Positions 13,201 through 24,130 of a DNA stretch of 64,000 nt are shown here, one piece after another. Position numbers and translations under genes: made by a program. The notes beneath the pieces are model-generated. The model ran no database searches and was not told the origin of the DNA. It saw only the letters and a list, made by a program, of their open reading frames with translations. Source of the DNA: Strix aluco (lineage: Eukaryota; Chordata; Aves; Strigiformes; Strigidae). Where the stretch lies: positions 2,850,632-2,914,631 of the forward strand of contig NC_133933.1 of assembly GCF_031877795.1 (NCBI RefSeq), written 5' to 3'. Every line of letters begins with the position of its first letter. Position 1 is the stretch's first letter.

Positions 13201-15705
13201 TGCTCTATTAGGAACGTGTAGTTAAGCTGAAAAGCACAGCAGTTCATGCCTCCTCGTTTTCCCTTCACATAAGAGCAGTGAAGAGAGATCACTGTTTACA
13301 GGGAGGTTTTCCTTGTAATCTAAGCAGCTGAACCTCAGGTTATCTCCTAAATTCATGTAACCATGTATCTGCTAGTCCTTTTCTTAGGAAAATGTGCTCC
13401 TGGCAGTCATTCCATTGCACCTGCACTGCTATTTTTTTAAAAAGTTACATTATGACAAGGCCTGGGTGAAAAAAAAAACCAAACCCACTGACAAATTTTA
13501 TTTCCCTGCTGTGCAGGAGGTATGCAAACAGTGTCAGTGAGCGGTACACAGCTGAATGGCGCCATCTACACTTCAAATAATCAAAATGGGCAAACGTTTC
13601 GGTTTGTTTTCCGGTATTTTTCTCTCAATTGTTTAACTGCATGATGTTTTTAATCACCAGCTCTATACTGTTGGACCCATACATACACAAGCTCCAGAAA
13701 AAGTACACAGAAAGACTAAGAAGAGGTATTTTACCTTTTTAACAAAGTCAACCTCGCAGAACTCCTGAAGAATTCCCAAACACACATTGCAAACCTTCAC
13801 AGCTGAGCTCTCCGTTGCAGTACTTTCATCGTTAACCGAAGGAATCTGCTGGAGGGCTCCATTGTGGTTCAGATCATCAGGCCTTTCTTCCGTGTGTTCA
13901 AGTCTGATTCTCTTACAAGGTGGATCAACTACATCAGAACAAACCGTATCTTCTTTTTCTTGATTATTTTTCAGAAATTCTTTTAAATCCTTCATCAAAT
14001 CCTAACACAAACAGAGGAATCATACTGCTGTTGTTCTTTCCTCTTTTCTCCAATGCTGTAACAAGCACTTACAAACACAATTCTAAAAGGTAGCACTAAC
14101 CACTCCAGTTTAGCCTCAGTGTATGTAATGAATAACTTGGAATTTATACCAAAAGACATTTACACTAATAAAAAGCTCCAAGCTGTATTTCTCTCAAACT
14201 GTTATCCAGAGAAACTGATTTTTGCTGCACAGACTTCTTCATTATCCAGGAAGAGTGAAAACATTTTACAGACCTGACTTGCAGAAATGCATTTATCTTT
14301 GGCCCATCACTATCCAATGAAAATAGATGTTTATTGCCTTTTTGTCATTTAGATTATGTCAGAATTTAATTTCTCCAACTCCATTAGCCCAGATGACTAG
14401 AAAGACAGTTGGCTAGTATAGTATGAGAAGAAAATGAGAACAGATGCAGGCAAGAGTGAAATTAAATACATAGAGAGAGAACTTCACATAAAGAGAGAAG
14501 CCTACAAAAATTAAAGGGTGTGCTGGTGAGGAGAGAGAAGAATTACCTGCATGTCTCTGAATTTTAGGAAGGATGATAGAGGCAAGACGCAGTTCAGACA
14601 GCAAGATTTATTAAAAGGTCTTTGGTAACAAAGACAGCAGTCACTGTGTTGTTGCAGCTCAGAGGAAAATTAGATAGAGATGCAAAAGAATAAAAGATGG
14701 CATACAGAATGAACACATCTCAAATGATTCACAGAAAATAGAAAAGGATAAGGAAGAAAGATGTTAAAAATTAATTCTGGAGAGTCTGAACTTGAAGAAA
14801 GGTGAAACAATCAAGACAGACACCAGAAGATGCAAGCGTAAAGACAAGAGATTAGACCAGGTAAATGGAGATGTTTAGTTAGCCTAAAGAACGAGAGAGG
14901 TCTCAGAGAACCAATATGGAGGAGAAGCAAATTGCCAAAACCAAGTTGAGGAGTATCAAAAATACAAGAACAAAGGCAAGAATGACTGTGCACAGCTAGG
15001 AAAAATTTGAAGAACACTGAATTTCAGCACTCAAGTCAGCTAAAAAGGATGCCTAATAACACTATGTTTGATTGAAAAAGGAAGATTTATCCTTAACCTG
15101 TGCTCCGCAATTCTTCAGTTACATCCCCCTACCAATTCTACTCCAAGGAGAAGGAAGAATGAGGCAAAGAAGTTTGGATCATAGATGGTTTCTCCTCTGC
15201 ATCAGTGCACTGCCCACAGCCCATTTACTATTTATTACAGTAAAGGAAAAAGAAGAGAGGGAACAGTCATAGCTGCTCTGCTTCAAAAGTGATAGAGCCA
15301 CGTTGTGCAGAAGCTAACATGCCCTGTTTTCTGGTGTTTTCAGGGAATACAAAGCAACTTTCAGTCAAACATAACATTTAACCCACAACAGTGTCATATT
15401 CTATGATTCTTGTAACTTCTCAAAATTGCACAGTATAGCAGAACTCATTTTTTATAAATCATTTTGCAAAGCATTTTCCTCTCAGGCAAGGAGCCCAAGA
15501 TTACAACCACCTTCTCCTCCAAGGCAGTGCAAAGCATTCACATGCTCACACATTCTAATCAGGAATACAAAGAACCAACCTTGTATGGATGTCTATAAAG
15601 CGCCTGTGATCCCACGCAGCAGAACCTCAAAATACATCGTGGGCAAGTGCCAGTGTTCAGTAACAGCTGAACAATTGGTCTGTCCTTTTCTGTTAGTGAA
15701 GACAT
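1206..15705 (-). CDS. PUS10: PUS10, tRNA pseudouridine synthase 10 (5' part, six coding exons)
   Basis: Pseudouridine synthase of the Pus10 family, which modifies uridine in the tRNA T-loop; in vertebrates it is also linked to microRNA processing and TRAIL-induced apoptosis. Six exons join in consistent phase: 15705-15580, 14001-13735, 12100-12014, 5544-5510, 3063-2952 and 1267-1206 (126, 267, 87, 35, 112 and 62 nt), giving 229 codons plus 2 nt. The start is MSSLTEKDRPIVQLL, aligning with the recalled human start. Two CxxC pairs (C21/C24 and C113/C116) fit the zinc-binding N-terminal accessory domain of the family. Further blocks are FTSFVFSVSLPPQLSVRE, AAWLLVKQEMG, DDIVQLKEAYKWI and EVSVVFAHPET. 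The catalytic domain and the rest of the gene lie beyond the left edge. It is transcribed away from PEX13 from a shared CpG island. Identity is firm; the exon edges are my reading of splice consensus. Confidence 0.97.
2952..3063 (-). CDS. PUS10: PUS10 exon 6
   Basis: One base plus 37 codons, from NLGLSLAKDD to SEELGVPADGK, strongly conserved. The acceptor is TGATTCAG|A. The donor GGAAAG|gtgttg is weaker than average, but phase 0 fits exon 7. Confidence 0.95.
5144..5163 (+). repeat. A20 homopolymer
   Basis: Twenty consecutive A within PUS10 intron 5. Similar tracts occur at 24526-24545 (T20), 25577-25593 (T17), 26993-27008 (A16), 47255-47275 (A21), 50367-50384 (T18), 53253-53270 (T18) and 55403-55422 (T20). 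All are outside coding exons. Confidence 0.95.
5510..5544 (-). CDS. PUS10: PUS10 exon 5 (35-nt microexon)
   Basis: A very short exon encoding RAAWLLVKQEM plus GG of the next glycine codon. Acceptor CTATAG|CGTGCT, donor GGG|gtgagt. Its length (3n+2) is exactly what is needed to join exon 4 (phase 0) to exon 6, which starts with the last base of a codon. The peptide matches the expected family sequence at this place. It is too short to show as an open reading frame. Confidence 0.93.
5545..12013 (-). other. PUS10 intron 4, about 6.5 kb
   Basis: AT-rich intron between the 87-nt exon and the 35-nt microexon. It holds one recognisable element, a CR1 fragment near 6.40-6.62 kb, and scattered A tracts. 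No convincing gene was seen inside. Confidence 0.7.
6400..6618 (-). mobile_element. CR1 LINE 3' end fragment
   Basis: Read on the minus strand, this stretch resembles the end of the avian CR1 retrotransposon: a block like 'CAGGCTGTCCAGAGAGATGG', then 'GCCCTGGGCAACCTG', then 'ACCTCCTGAGGTCCCT' close to the 3' terminus. It is diverged and only about 220 bp, as expected for an old 5'-truncated copy. It is the main clue to an avian (or at least sauropsid) genome. Confidence 0.8.
12014..12100 (-). CDS. PUS10: PUS10 exon 4
   Basis: 29 codons from VCQKVNSADY to PPQLSVRE, phase 0 at both ends. Acceptor TTTACAG|GTGTGC, donor GAG|gtaagt. It is near-identical to the recalled human segment after the second CxxC. 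Confidence 0.96.
13735..14001 (-). CDS. PUS10: PUS10 exon 3
   Basis: 89 codons, phase 0 at both ends. The acceptor is TGTTAG|GAT and the donor AAG|gtaaaa. The exon starts DLMKDLKEFL, has a variable acidic middle, and ends with CNVCLGILQEFCEVDFVKK, which carries the second CxxC of the zinc site. The translation can be read through the donor into the intron; that extension is not part of the protein. Confidence 0.95.
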
Positions 15706-15716
15706 GCTGGATAATT
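15580..15716 (-). CDS. PUS10: PUS10 exon 2 (first coding exon)
   Basis: The acceptor is a long pyrimidine tract ending TTTTAG, with the exon starting at 15716. Eleven 5' UTR bases precede the ATG at 15705-15703. The exon codes 42 residues, beginning MSSLTEKDRP and containing NTGTCPRC, the first zinc-binding CxxC. It ends in phase 0 at the donor AAG|gttggt. The segment after the CxxC (FCCVGSQALYRHPYK) differs clearly from the human one I recall, while both flanks are conserved. Confidence 0.93.
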
Positions 15717-17626
15717 CTAAAATTTAAAAAGGAAAAGAAAAAAAACCTGAGAAGAAACATAATTCAGCAATTCAACAGTAAAAGGACTCAACTGCACCAT
15801 ATTTAGAATCGAAATTAGAATATTTTTCCTCTTCCTCTAGAGAAAGTTTAGGATACATGTTTGTCTTAAAGGCACAAGAGAATTGAAGACCAATCCAAAA
15901 AAACCCCTGACTCAGGGAAAAGCTTCTGAACTTCCTAGAAAAACTTGAAGTCAAGAGTTCTGACAAAAGTATGCGGAACTTTTGCCCAGAGTTTTATCTT
16001 TGATAAAGTGCATTCCATGACAAGTTATTCTTTACTGAGTGGAGAAGAGTGAAGCTAAGACATCTTAAGCCAAACATAAAATGAAAATTCATTCTAAAAT
16101 TGCAGCAACTAAAGAATCAATGTGTTAAAATCACAGAAAAAAAAAAAAAGCCTCAAACAACAGATGCCATCCCCTTTTGTCACACAAAGCCCTAAAGGCA
16201 AAGGAAGCCTTTTCTATCCATCAGCCCCTTCAATTTTTTAAGATTTCTTATTTCCCATCTCAAATATAGGACTCCTGCTTTTGTGAGAGACCTCATAATG
16301 TTTGAGTTTTTTTCCTAGATTACGGCTAATTTGGTTTCCTGTCATTCTCTCTGCCCAGAACTTTAGAACAGACTAATTTGTCTGGCCAAAATTTAATAAT
16401 GGGATGGAACTCTCAGCATTTTTTTGAAAAATACAGAAAGAGAGATTCCCAGTGAGGTGCTCGCCCTTACCAGAAACCTAGGAAACTTTAGGAGGCACAT
16501 AAGTACAACCACAGCTGTTCAGACCAAAGGTTCAGTTAGCCTATGGTCACCCAAAGCGAGGATAAACAGATGCCACAGGAAAATGTGTGTGCGCAGGGCA
16601 TATAGCTCTGCCAAGTGGTCTCTGCCTCCAGTTACGTCTGGGTTGGTGGATTCCTTTGACCTAGTGTGGTTTGCCTGTTGGTAAACAGATCTTTCCTCCA
16701 ACCCTTCTGCAGTGTCTCTGAAATTCTTTTGCCTCTACATCCTTTAGCAAGGAATTCCATGATACCTAGCGACAGACGAACCACCTGATTTTGTTTTGGT
16801 CTTGGCTCCTGTAAGAAACGTTTGATATGCCTCTAGTTTTTGTATTGCTAGAGACAATGTAGCAGCAGCACATACATATTGTATATGCTGGCGTTCTCCA
16901 TGCCAGCCACAGTTTGACCTCTCATGCCCTATCCTACTCAGGGGTTCCTTCCACAGAAATATCTCAGCCATAGAAAACCTTCACAGCAAGGGAAAACTTA
17001 ATTCAATTAATTTAGTTTCTCCTGGATTCCGAGCCTTTATGGTGAGCTGTAAAAACCAGGGACTATCTAGAAAACTTCAAACCTGCTTTTAAAAAGAAAA
17101 AAACCCAAACAAGCATACTTTAGGTAACTGTTATCTCGATTCAGACTTAAATATCGCTACAATAAGGTTTCACGCTGCCATCGCCTGCAGTAAGAGACTT
17201 AAGAAAACCCGACCGAGGGGCTCCTTCAGGAACCCGCCGCTCCCCCGGTGGGTCTCCACGGGGCCGCTGCCCCCGCCGACACGCGGGACGTTAACGCGCT
17301 GCCCACGGCGAGGCACGGGCCCAACCCGCAGCCCCGCCGCGCCCGGGGGAAGCTCAGCAGCACCCCCCGCTCCCGGCCCGGCCCCTCAGGTCTCGGGGAA
17401 AGGGAGGAGGGAGCCCCATAAATCCCCCACACCCCCACAGGAGCGCGCGCCCCGACCATTAGAACCGTTACAGCCCCCACACTGAGGCGGCTCGCGTGAG
17501 CTGACCCGGGAACGGGGGGGAGGCGGGAACGGGCTCCCACAGGAGGCCGGAAGCGCCGCAGATGGGCTCTAGGCTGCGCCCAACCCCGCGCCCGTCCCGC
17601 CCCGCTGCCCGCGGCGAAGCGATCAC

Positions 17627-17740
17627 CTCACAGCGGCCCCGGGCCCGCGCGGGGCCTGGCCCCCGCCTCTCCGGGCGGCCAGCGGAGCTGGCGCAGGCCT
17701 GCACAGCGGCGAGGCAGAGCGCATCGATGGGCCGGCGCGG
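17627..17740 (-). other. PUS10: Possible PUS10 exon 1 (non-coding), approximate
   Basis: Exon 2 has its own acceptor directly upstream of the start codon, so a 5' UTR exon must exist upstream. Within the island a minus-strand donor GTGAG|gtgatc (or, a few bases earlier, GCT|gtgagg) lies at about 17625-17632. The 5' limit is a guess; no transcript evidence is available. Confidence 0.35.
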
Positions 17741-17866
17741 GGGGAAGCCCTGGTGAATATCTCGGCGCTCCCGCGTCGTGTCTGCCGGCGGGCGGGCGGG
17801 CGGAGGAGTGCGGCGGGCCGGGCCGGGCCGGGCCGGGGGCAGAGCGGGGCCCGCAGCGCGGCGGAG

Positions 17867-17940
17867 ATGGCGTCGCAGCCGCCGCCTCTCAAACCCTGGG
17901 AGAACCGGCGGCTGGCGGGCACCGTGGCGCCGGCCTTCCA
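17867..17940 (+). CDS. PEX13: PEX13 exon 1, coding part
   Basis: 24 codons plus CA of a glutamine codon, from MASQPPPLKPWENRR to VAPAF. Donor CCA|gtgagt. Shorter than the human N-terminus, which I recall carrying a longer Gly-Pro run. Confidence 0.96.
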
Positions 17941-20900
17941 GTGAGTGCGTGCGCCGGACCCCCGGGTCTCCCCGGGCTGCGGCGGGGTTAGGGGTTCGCC
18001 CCCTCGGAGCGGCGGCGCCTCCCCCGCCTCGGGCCTCCCGCCTCGGCCTTCTCCCCTGAGGCGAGCTCAAAGGTCGGGCCCAGCCGGGCAGTGCCTCCGC
18101 CCGCTACTGCCGGAGCAGAGCCTGAGGGGGTCTGTTTGGGGGCGTTTTGCTTTGTTGAGGGGTTGTATGACCCCCCCCGTTCCCGGGGAGGGGGCTCTGG
18201 TAGATTCCCCTGCTCAGAGGGGAGAGGGAGAGAGAGGCTGCCGTAAGGTACTGGTCTCAAAACCTACCCGTGTGTGGAGAAAGCTGCGTGTTTAACGTGG
18301 TGAAGGTAAAGCTGTGCGTGTTGCCACGAGCGGACGGAGCGCGGGTGTCCATTTCTGGGGATTATATAGCTGGGTAAGCTGGCGTGACTCTCCAGGAGTG
18401 GAGAAGCTGCGTGTTATCCCCAGGGACTGGAAAAGAGATGTGTGTGTGTCTGTGTCTGGTGTGTTCACCCGGGAATCTGAGTCTTCTCAGAAAATCCAAC
18501 CTGCTCACGGAGAAGAATGTTGTACAGAAAGTGTTTGTAAACTCCTTCCTTTTTATCAGAAATCAAGGAAAGCTTGGCGGTTGAAGATCAGCCTTGGTTT
18601 TCATTTGGTGCAATTAGAGTGAGCCTGAAACTGGGCAAAAGGTTAGGCCAAGGCTGAACGTTCAACAGCAGCTTTGCTGCTTTCACTGCAAGCTGAAGCG
18701 TGCTGAGCAAGAAATGTGATGTTAATTTTTTCTCGGTGGGGTTATCTAGCTTATTTTAAATTGCTTCAAGGAGCTTTAAAGTGAGGTGTCCCAAGTTGAG
18801 TATTGGGAGGGGGGAATGTAGTGTGACCTAATAAGTTACAGTACCTCTGTTTTCTGTGATAATAACTTTTTTTTTGCTTCTGTTTTTAACTGCTAAGAGA
18901 GTTAAAGTCTTTGATGGACAAACCAAACAGTGTAAAGATATAAATACTCTTCTTTGCTATGGAAACCTCTAAGTTTTGCTGAGAGGAAGTTGTTCCCTGC
19001 CTTATATACAGAAATAGTAGAGCAAGCATGCTTTGCACTGAAAGCAGTGCAGAAAGAAGCAGCTCCATAGGAGTTCAAAGTTGACTCTTCTGCTGCTGCT
19101 TTTCTTTTTATTTTTCTGTGAATTTAACGGACTACAGAAGTGGGAAGTCATGGGATGAGGCAGTAAACATGCAAAATGACCAAAAGGTTTGAGTGTTAGG
19201 ATGATAATATGGGATTAGTTTTTTAATGAAGCAGCAAAAGTTGTACAGCTGCTGGACAGAATTCAAATACTAGTCTAGTACTTGCAGAGTCTTATTATGA
19301 AGGGCATAGATAAGATGACTTAAACTTACAGGCATAAAAAGGAATAAAAGTTTACTAAATAAAAAACAAATAATTGACTTGTAAAACCTCTTTCTGCCTA
19401 CAGTAATAGATTCAATCCTTTGATATGCTACATAAAGGTAATTAGATAGTTTGGGTAGAGGGGGAAGTTGGGGGACCCAGAGTCCTTGCATTTGTTGTTG
19501 TGTAATTACTTGTATTCTCAATTAGATCACACCACCCTTTTCTCTAAGGGTGGATTCAAAGGAGCTCTCAAACTTCTTCCTGTACCATTGGCTGATTGTA
19601 TAGAAGAGCTGAGAGCAAGTATTGGAAATAAGGCTTTCAGATAGAAAAGTTCATAAATATTCTTGGTAGTGCCTATGAGAGGCTTTTGGGTGCAGGAGCC
19701 ATAACACGTAGGTGTTACAGCATCAGGTTTGATGGATCTAGATGTAGCGTTTCGTGCATTCTTAGTCAATGTGATAAATAGACTGAAAGTTTTTCCATGT
19801 GTACGTTACAGATAAACTTTGATTCCGCAGTTGCACTGAATATCTCATTATGGTGTTTTTTTCCCGAAAGACCTGTATTTCCTGACTAGAATTTTACTTC
19901 CCACAAACGTTGTGCAACATAATACTGAGTGTTTGGCTACCAGGTTCCCTTCCTACTACTACTGAAATGCACTTATTTATATAGTTAGCCAAGAACTCTG
20001 GGGAAATGAAAATATAAGCTTGTTTTGAATACTGATCTTGCTTGTCTGAATTTGTTTAGGTCTGCTGACTTGGGTGACAACGTGCTGACCAGGCCTGGAC
20101 CACCCACAGTTGCACGAATACCTCCGCCTATTTTACCAAGACCGTCACAGCAAACGGGAAGCAGTAGTCTGAGCACTTTCAGGCCAGCCTATAGCAGTTC
20201 TTTTTCTCCAGGCTATGGTTCATATGGAACCTCTTTTTATGGAAGCTATAGCCCTTACAGTTACGGATATGGTGGTTTGGGTTATAACCGCTTTCGTGCA
20301 GACGATATCCCTCCCAGCAGGTTTGTTCAGCAGGCTGAAGAGAGCAGCAGAGGTGCATTTCAGTCCATTGAAAGTATCGTGCATGCGTTTGCCTCAGTCA
20401 GCATGATGATGGATGCTACCTTTTCAGCTGTGTACAACAGTTTCAGGGCTGTGTTGGATGTAGCCAACCACTTCTCCCGCCTCAAAGTACACTTCACAAA
20501 GGTGTTTTCAGCTTTTGCTTTAGTGAGAACTCTAAGATATCTCTACCAACGCCTACAACGATTACTGGGTCTGCGGAAGAGCTCTGAGAATGAGGATTTG
20601 TGGGCTGAAAGTGAGGGGACAGTAGCTCGCGTTGGCCTTGAAGATAAGGCGGCTAACTCTGCAAAATCCTGGCCCATTTTCTTGTTTTTTGCTGTTATAA
20701 TGGGAGGTCCCTATCTCATTTGGAAACTGCTTTCTACATACAGTGACGAAGAAACAGGTAAAGATGATCTGCAGCACGAGAGAAGTGCAGCATACGTTGT
20801 TCCTTTTGTTATCACGTGTTATAGCGATTAATTTTACACTACAGTGATAGAAGTTAATAGATACTGGGGTAACAATACTGAATTTTAGGCGTGTGATACA

Positions 20901-22129
20901 AGTAACGTCCTGTTTAAGTAGCCTGTTGTTTGGTTAGGATGCAGTTTCATGGTAAGCTTTGTGTGATTCCAAAATCATGGTTCCTTTCTCTTTCTGTTTC
21001 CTTTCTATTAGATGTGGCAGCTGGGGTGGGGGAAGAAGTATTGGTTGGATTGACTCAACAAATCATGCTTTGTTACTCCCGTCAGTTCTCTAGAGGAAAA
21101 GTTTTAGCAAGAAAGTTAAAGTGTTTTCTTCATTTTCCTTTTAAAAAACCCACCAAACTTTATAATTCAAAGCAGATAAACTTTTAATTTCTCTTTGGAA
21201 ACAGTATCTAGTAACTGGGCGAGTGGAGAAGATGATCATGTAGTTGGAAGAGCAGAATATGATTTCAGCGCTCTCTCAGAAGAAGAAATTTCTTTCCGTG
21301 CTGGTGACATGCTAAAATTAGCACCCAAAGGTAAACTTTTAATTTTGTATTTATTTTCTAATCACATGTCAAGTAAGTCATATTGTTAGAGTCTGAAAAT
21401 GAAAACAAAAAATCCCCCACCTTATTTGACCCAACTCCTCATCCACACTGATTTTATTTTTTTTTTCCCCGTAAGTAGTTTCGTTCAATTTCCCTAAGAT
21501 ATGACACAGCCTAAACTTACTCAAGGAGTGCTTTGTGGTTACCCTTGTGGTTACCTTTTTCTCACATGTGCTGCACAACTCTGAAGATCCCTATGTGCGT
21601 GCAGTATGGTATAATTGATGTCAGAACAACCTGCCCTTCGCAGTACCTGTCCACTCACCTCACCAATGCAGATCCTAGTCATTTCTCTCCTGAAGTAATT
21701 TGCCTTTTATCACAGAGTTACTTTCTCTGTGTGATAAGCTGTTGTGTCAGCTGCCTTCTGGTGCATTTGTGCCTCAACTGCAATATATTTTGAATTGTTT
21801 TGTAACTTGATGCATTTGCATTTTCTTCTTCAGAACAACAACCTAAAATCCGTGGTTGGCTTTTGGCTAGTTATGATGGCCAAACAACAGGACTCGTGCC
21901 TGCTAATTACATCAAAATCCTGGGCAAAAGAAGAGGTAGGAAAACAGTGGACCTGGAAAGGGTTTCAGAGCAACGGCCAGCCTTTACCAGCCCGTCTGTT
22001 AAAGGATCTACTGCTACTGTGACTTTAGAGGAGCAGGAGGCTGCTTTTGATTCTGTTTTTGCTGGAAGCAATAAAGTTCCTGTTGCACCTGACTCCACTG
22101 TGGTTAGTGGAGAGAAACAGGAACTCTAA
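17867..22129 (+). CDS. PEX13: PEX13, peroxisomal membrane docking peroxin (complete)
   Basis: Peroxisomal membrane protein of the PEX13-PEX14 docking complex, which receives cargo-loaded PTS1/PTS2 receptors for matrix protein import. The CDS joins 17867-17940, 20060-20757, 21205-21330 and 21834-22129 (74+698+126+296 nt), giving 397 aa against 403 recalled for human. It starts MASQPPPLKPWE. Next come a Tyr/Gly-rich segment (about 69-101, with SYSPYSYGYGG), a conserved helical region (QSIESIVHAFASVSMMMDA), a hydrophobic segment SWPIFLFFAVIMGGPYLIWK before the SH3, and an SH3 domain from about 273 to 329 (AEYDF 274-278, GW 307-308, PANY 322-325). The protein ends GEKQEL. All junctions are GT-AG and phases agree. 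The first intron is about 2.1 kb and leaves the CpG island. Confidence 0.98.
20060..20757 (+). CDS. PEX13: PEX13 exon 2
   Basis: Acceptor TTTGTTTAG|GTCTGC, donor ACAG|gtaaag. It encodes the proline-rich start (PPPILPRPSQQTG), the Tyr/Gly-rich stretch, the helical region and the hydrophobic segment before the SH3 domain. Confidence 0.97.
21205..21330 (+). CDS. PEX13: PEX13 exon 3 (first part of SH3)
   Basis: Acceptor GGAAACAG|TATCTA, donor AAAG|gtaaac. Encodes NWASGEDDHVVGRAEYDF through SFRAGDMLKLAPK, including the ALYDY-type motif and RT loop of the SH3 fold. Confidence 0.97.
21834..22129 (+). CDS. PEX13: PEX13 exon 4 (end of SH3, C-terminus and stop)
   Basis: Acceptor CTTCTTCAG|AACAAC. Encodes EQQPKIRGWLLASYDGQTTG and VPANYIKILGKR, then a charged tail ending GEKQEL with TAA at 22127-22129. 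Confidence 0.97.
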
Positions 22130-23955
22130 TGCACTTTCATCAACAAAGCAACTGAACTGTGCTTTATTGATAAAACTTAGGGTTTGCTGAAAATCTGTAT
22201 TGTAGTGGAACACTGATGGGTCTGTACCAGTTACTGCTGCTACTGACTGGTGAAGGGACGGAGAAATGATTGCTCAGTTTGTAGTATTTATTTTTGACTC
22301 ACCCACGGCTGTACATTAGTGATTCTACCCCACCACCTGGCAGCAACTTTAAGGTCTTGAGATGAGAATTGAGGCATTTATAACAAAGCAAACAAACAAA
22401 CAAAAGGGACTGCCAGCCTGTTCTTGCAGAGGAGACAAACTGTTGGTGAAATCTGGAGAAGAACATCCAGTCTTCATTGGAATGTTGGCTTGACAAGAGG
22501 TCTCTTCAATAGATCTGTAAGATGTCCTCCAAAACTGGTCACTGAGGACCATAAAATAGTGATAGTGCGTTGTTTCCCCATGAAAGGAGGGAGATTGGCA
22601 AGAGAATTGTTAGAAGTTCCAAGTTGCTTGATTGCAGCAGAAGTAGAGCTTCTGTCATAAAGAGCTTAGCTCTTGTAAAAAAGGGACTTGTGAGAAGGGG
22701 AGGAGAAATACAGTTTACAAAGGAAGAGCAATGAGGCTTCAGCAATAGTTCTATCCAGTTCTCTTGTTTATTAAAAGAACATTAGAATGAAGGGTATCCT
22801 GCAGGCAGGCACTTCCCAGCACACTTACTCCCTTCTGTGGGAACCTAGCTTTCCATCACTCCTAGCCATTTTGTGTTGGAGCCTGTTAACTGCCTATCAG
22901 TAGTTCATGAACTACCACCTGCATCTCAACTTTATTTTTTTTATATGAATGTCAGAATATCTATCCTGCCTTTTAGTGCGGTAGGAAAGCATTGGGTTGG
23001 GGGACATTCACCCTGAGTGGCAAAGAAAAAGTAACATTTCTTGCTTCATTGTCTCAGTTAGATAAGGTCTTGGAGTTAACTCCTTATGCTGCCTTTCAGG
23101 TGGTAAATTTTGCATCTGCCCATAAAATTTGAGGGCTCTGGTTTATCAAAAGCCATAAAAACATTAAGACTGTTCAAAGTATTTAGTATCTTCTTCATAT
23201 TGGTGTTTGAGAATTCTGTATTAAAATACTGTTTTGGGGGTTTTTTAATGAAGCAAAGATAACTAAAACTTTTTTCCTTGTAGAATATATGTATAATATG
23301 TTGACCTTCTGAAGGTTAGAGCAATGGATAAAGTAACTAAAGCTTGTCTTAATCATTAAAACAGCTTTTCTTTTTTATTTTAAAAGTACTCAGAAGTATT
23401 AGTAAAAGTAGGGCACGTGCCTTTGCTTAATTGATCCAGTAGTTTCGGTTTGACTGGTTTGACAGAGACCTTCGGTGCCCGTTATATGTTAGCTAAGCTT
23501 TCAGTGCTTTAATTGCATTTGCTGGCTTTGAGTTCTTAGAATTCCATTCACCACAACAAAACTCTGACAAGAAAAATAGAAGTGAGCACACTTTTATTGA
23601 GGTAGAATGGCTGAAAAAACAGATATGATGCTGGAACCTTGGATTTTAAAGAAATCTCTGAATGCCTGTTGATAATCAGAGCAAGAATTTAAGTGGTTGT
23701 GCTCAGGTATTGGGAGATGGTGCGAAGAATCTTTTTTTTCTTTTTTTTTTTTTAGTAGATTGTTAGATCTTCAAGTGCAGAGGAAAAGGAAAGAGTAGTA
23801 AACTATGTTTACTAGGTTTAAAACAGAACATGTTCCCGAGATGTTTCCCTGCGTACCAGGGCACTGGAGAAAATTACTTGTATTTGGACATGACATCTGT
23901 TGTTGAAATAAAAATAGCAAACAATCCTGAAATACAAAATACAGAGAGGAAAAAA

Positions 23956-23973
23956 GGGGGGTGGGGGGGTGGG
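23956..23973 (+). other. G-quadruplex candidate in PEX13 3' UTR
   Basis: Runs of 6, 7 and 3 G separated by single T. The seven-G run can be split to supply four tracts. It sits on the sense strand, so an RNA quadruplex is possible. Confidence 0.5.
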
Positions 23974-24108
23974 CAGGTATCAAGTGTCCAGTTCTGCTTA
24001 CACTGTGTATTCCTGGATGGAATTAATTTACTTTTGTGCGATTTAATTAATGGACTGTCATCCTCTCTTGTGTCAGTGAAAGATTTCAGTCAGAGGAAGG
24101 GCCTTTTG

Positions 24109-24126
24109 AATAAATGAATAAATAAA
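24109..24126 (+). terminator. PEX13: PEX13 polyadenylation signal candidates
   Basis: Three AATAAA hexamers at 24109, 24117 and 24121, about 2 kb after the PEX13 stop. Another lies at 23907. Which is used cannot be told from sequence. Confidence 0.45.
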
Positions 24127-24130
24127 CCCC

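Larger units (their letters stand above)
17215..18130. promoter_or_regulatory. CpG island, bidirectional PUS10/PEX13 promoter
   Basis: A sharp rise in G+C and CpG density compared with the AT-rich flanks. It covers the PEX13 first exon (ATG at 17867) and the expected 5' end of PUS10 on the other strand. I see no TATA box. There are GC-rich runs including GGGC/CGGG repeats at about 17788-17838, a CCGGAAGC ETS-type site near 17546, and a GAGATGGCG YY1-like sequence over the PEX13 start codon. Head-to-head gene order with a TATA-less island is typical of housekeeping bidirectional promoters. Confidence 0.85.
22130..24130 (+). other. PEX13: PEX13 3' UTR (inferred)
   Basis: No reading frame resembling a protein follows the stop. 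The stretch is inferred to be 3' UTR because polyadenylation-type hexamers appear from 23907 onward, with a cluster at 24109-24126. It includes a G-rich run at 23956-23973. Confidence 0.5.

Noticed and set aside
17468..18070. 200-codon minus-strand open frame in the first CpG island
   Set aside because: GC-rich DNA has few stop codons; the frame is Arg/Pro/Gly-rich, overlaps PEX13 exon 1 antisense and shows no domain.
20758..20831. Read-through end of PEX13 exon 2, giving a protein without the SH3 domain
   Set aside because: A good donor (ACAG|gtaaag) and a matching exon 3 explain the true reading; the extension is intronic.
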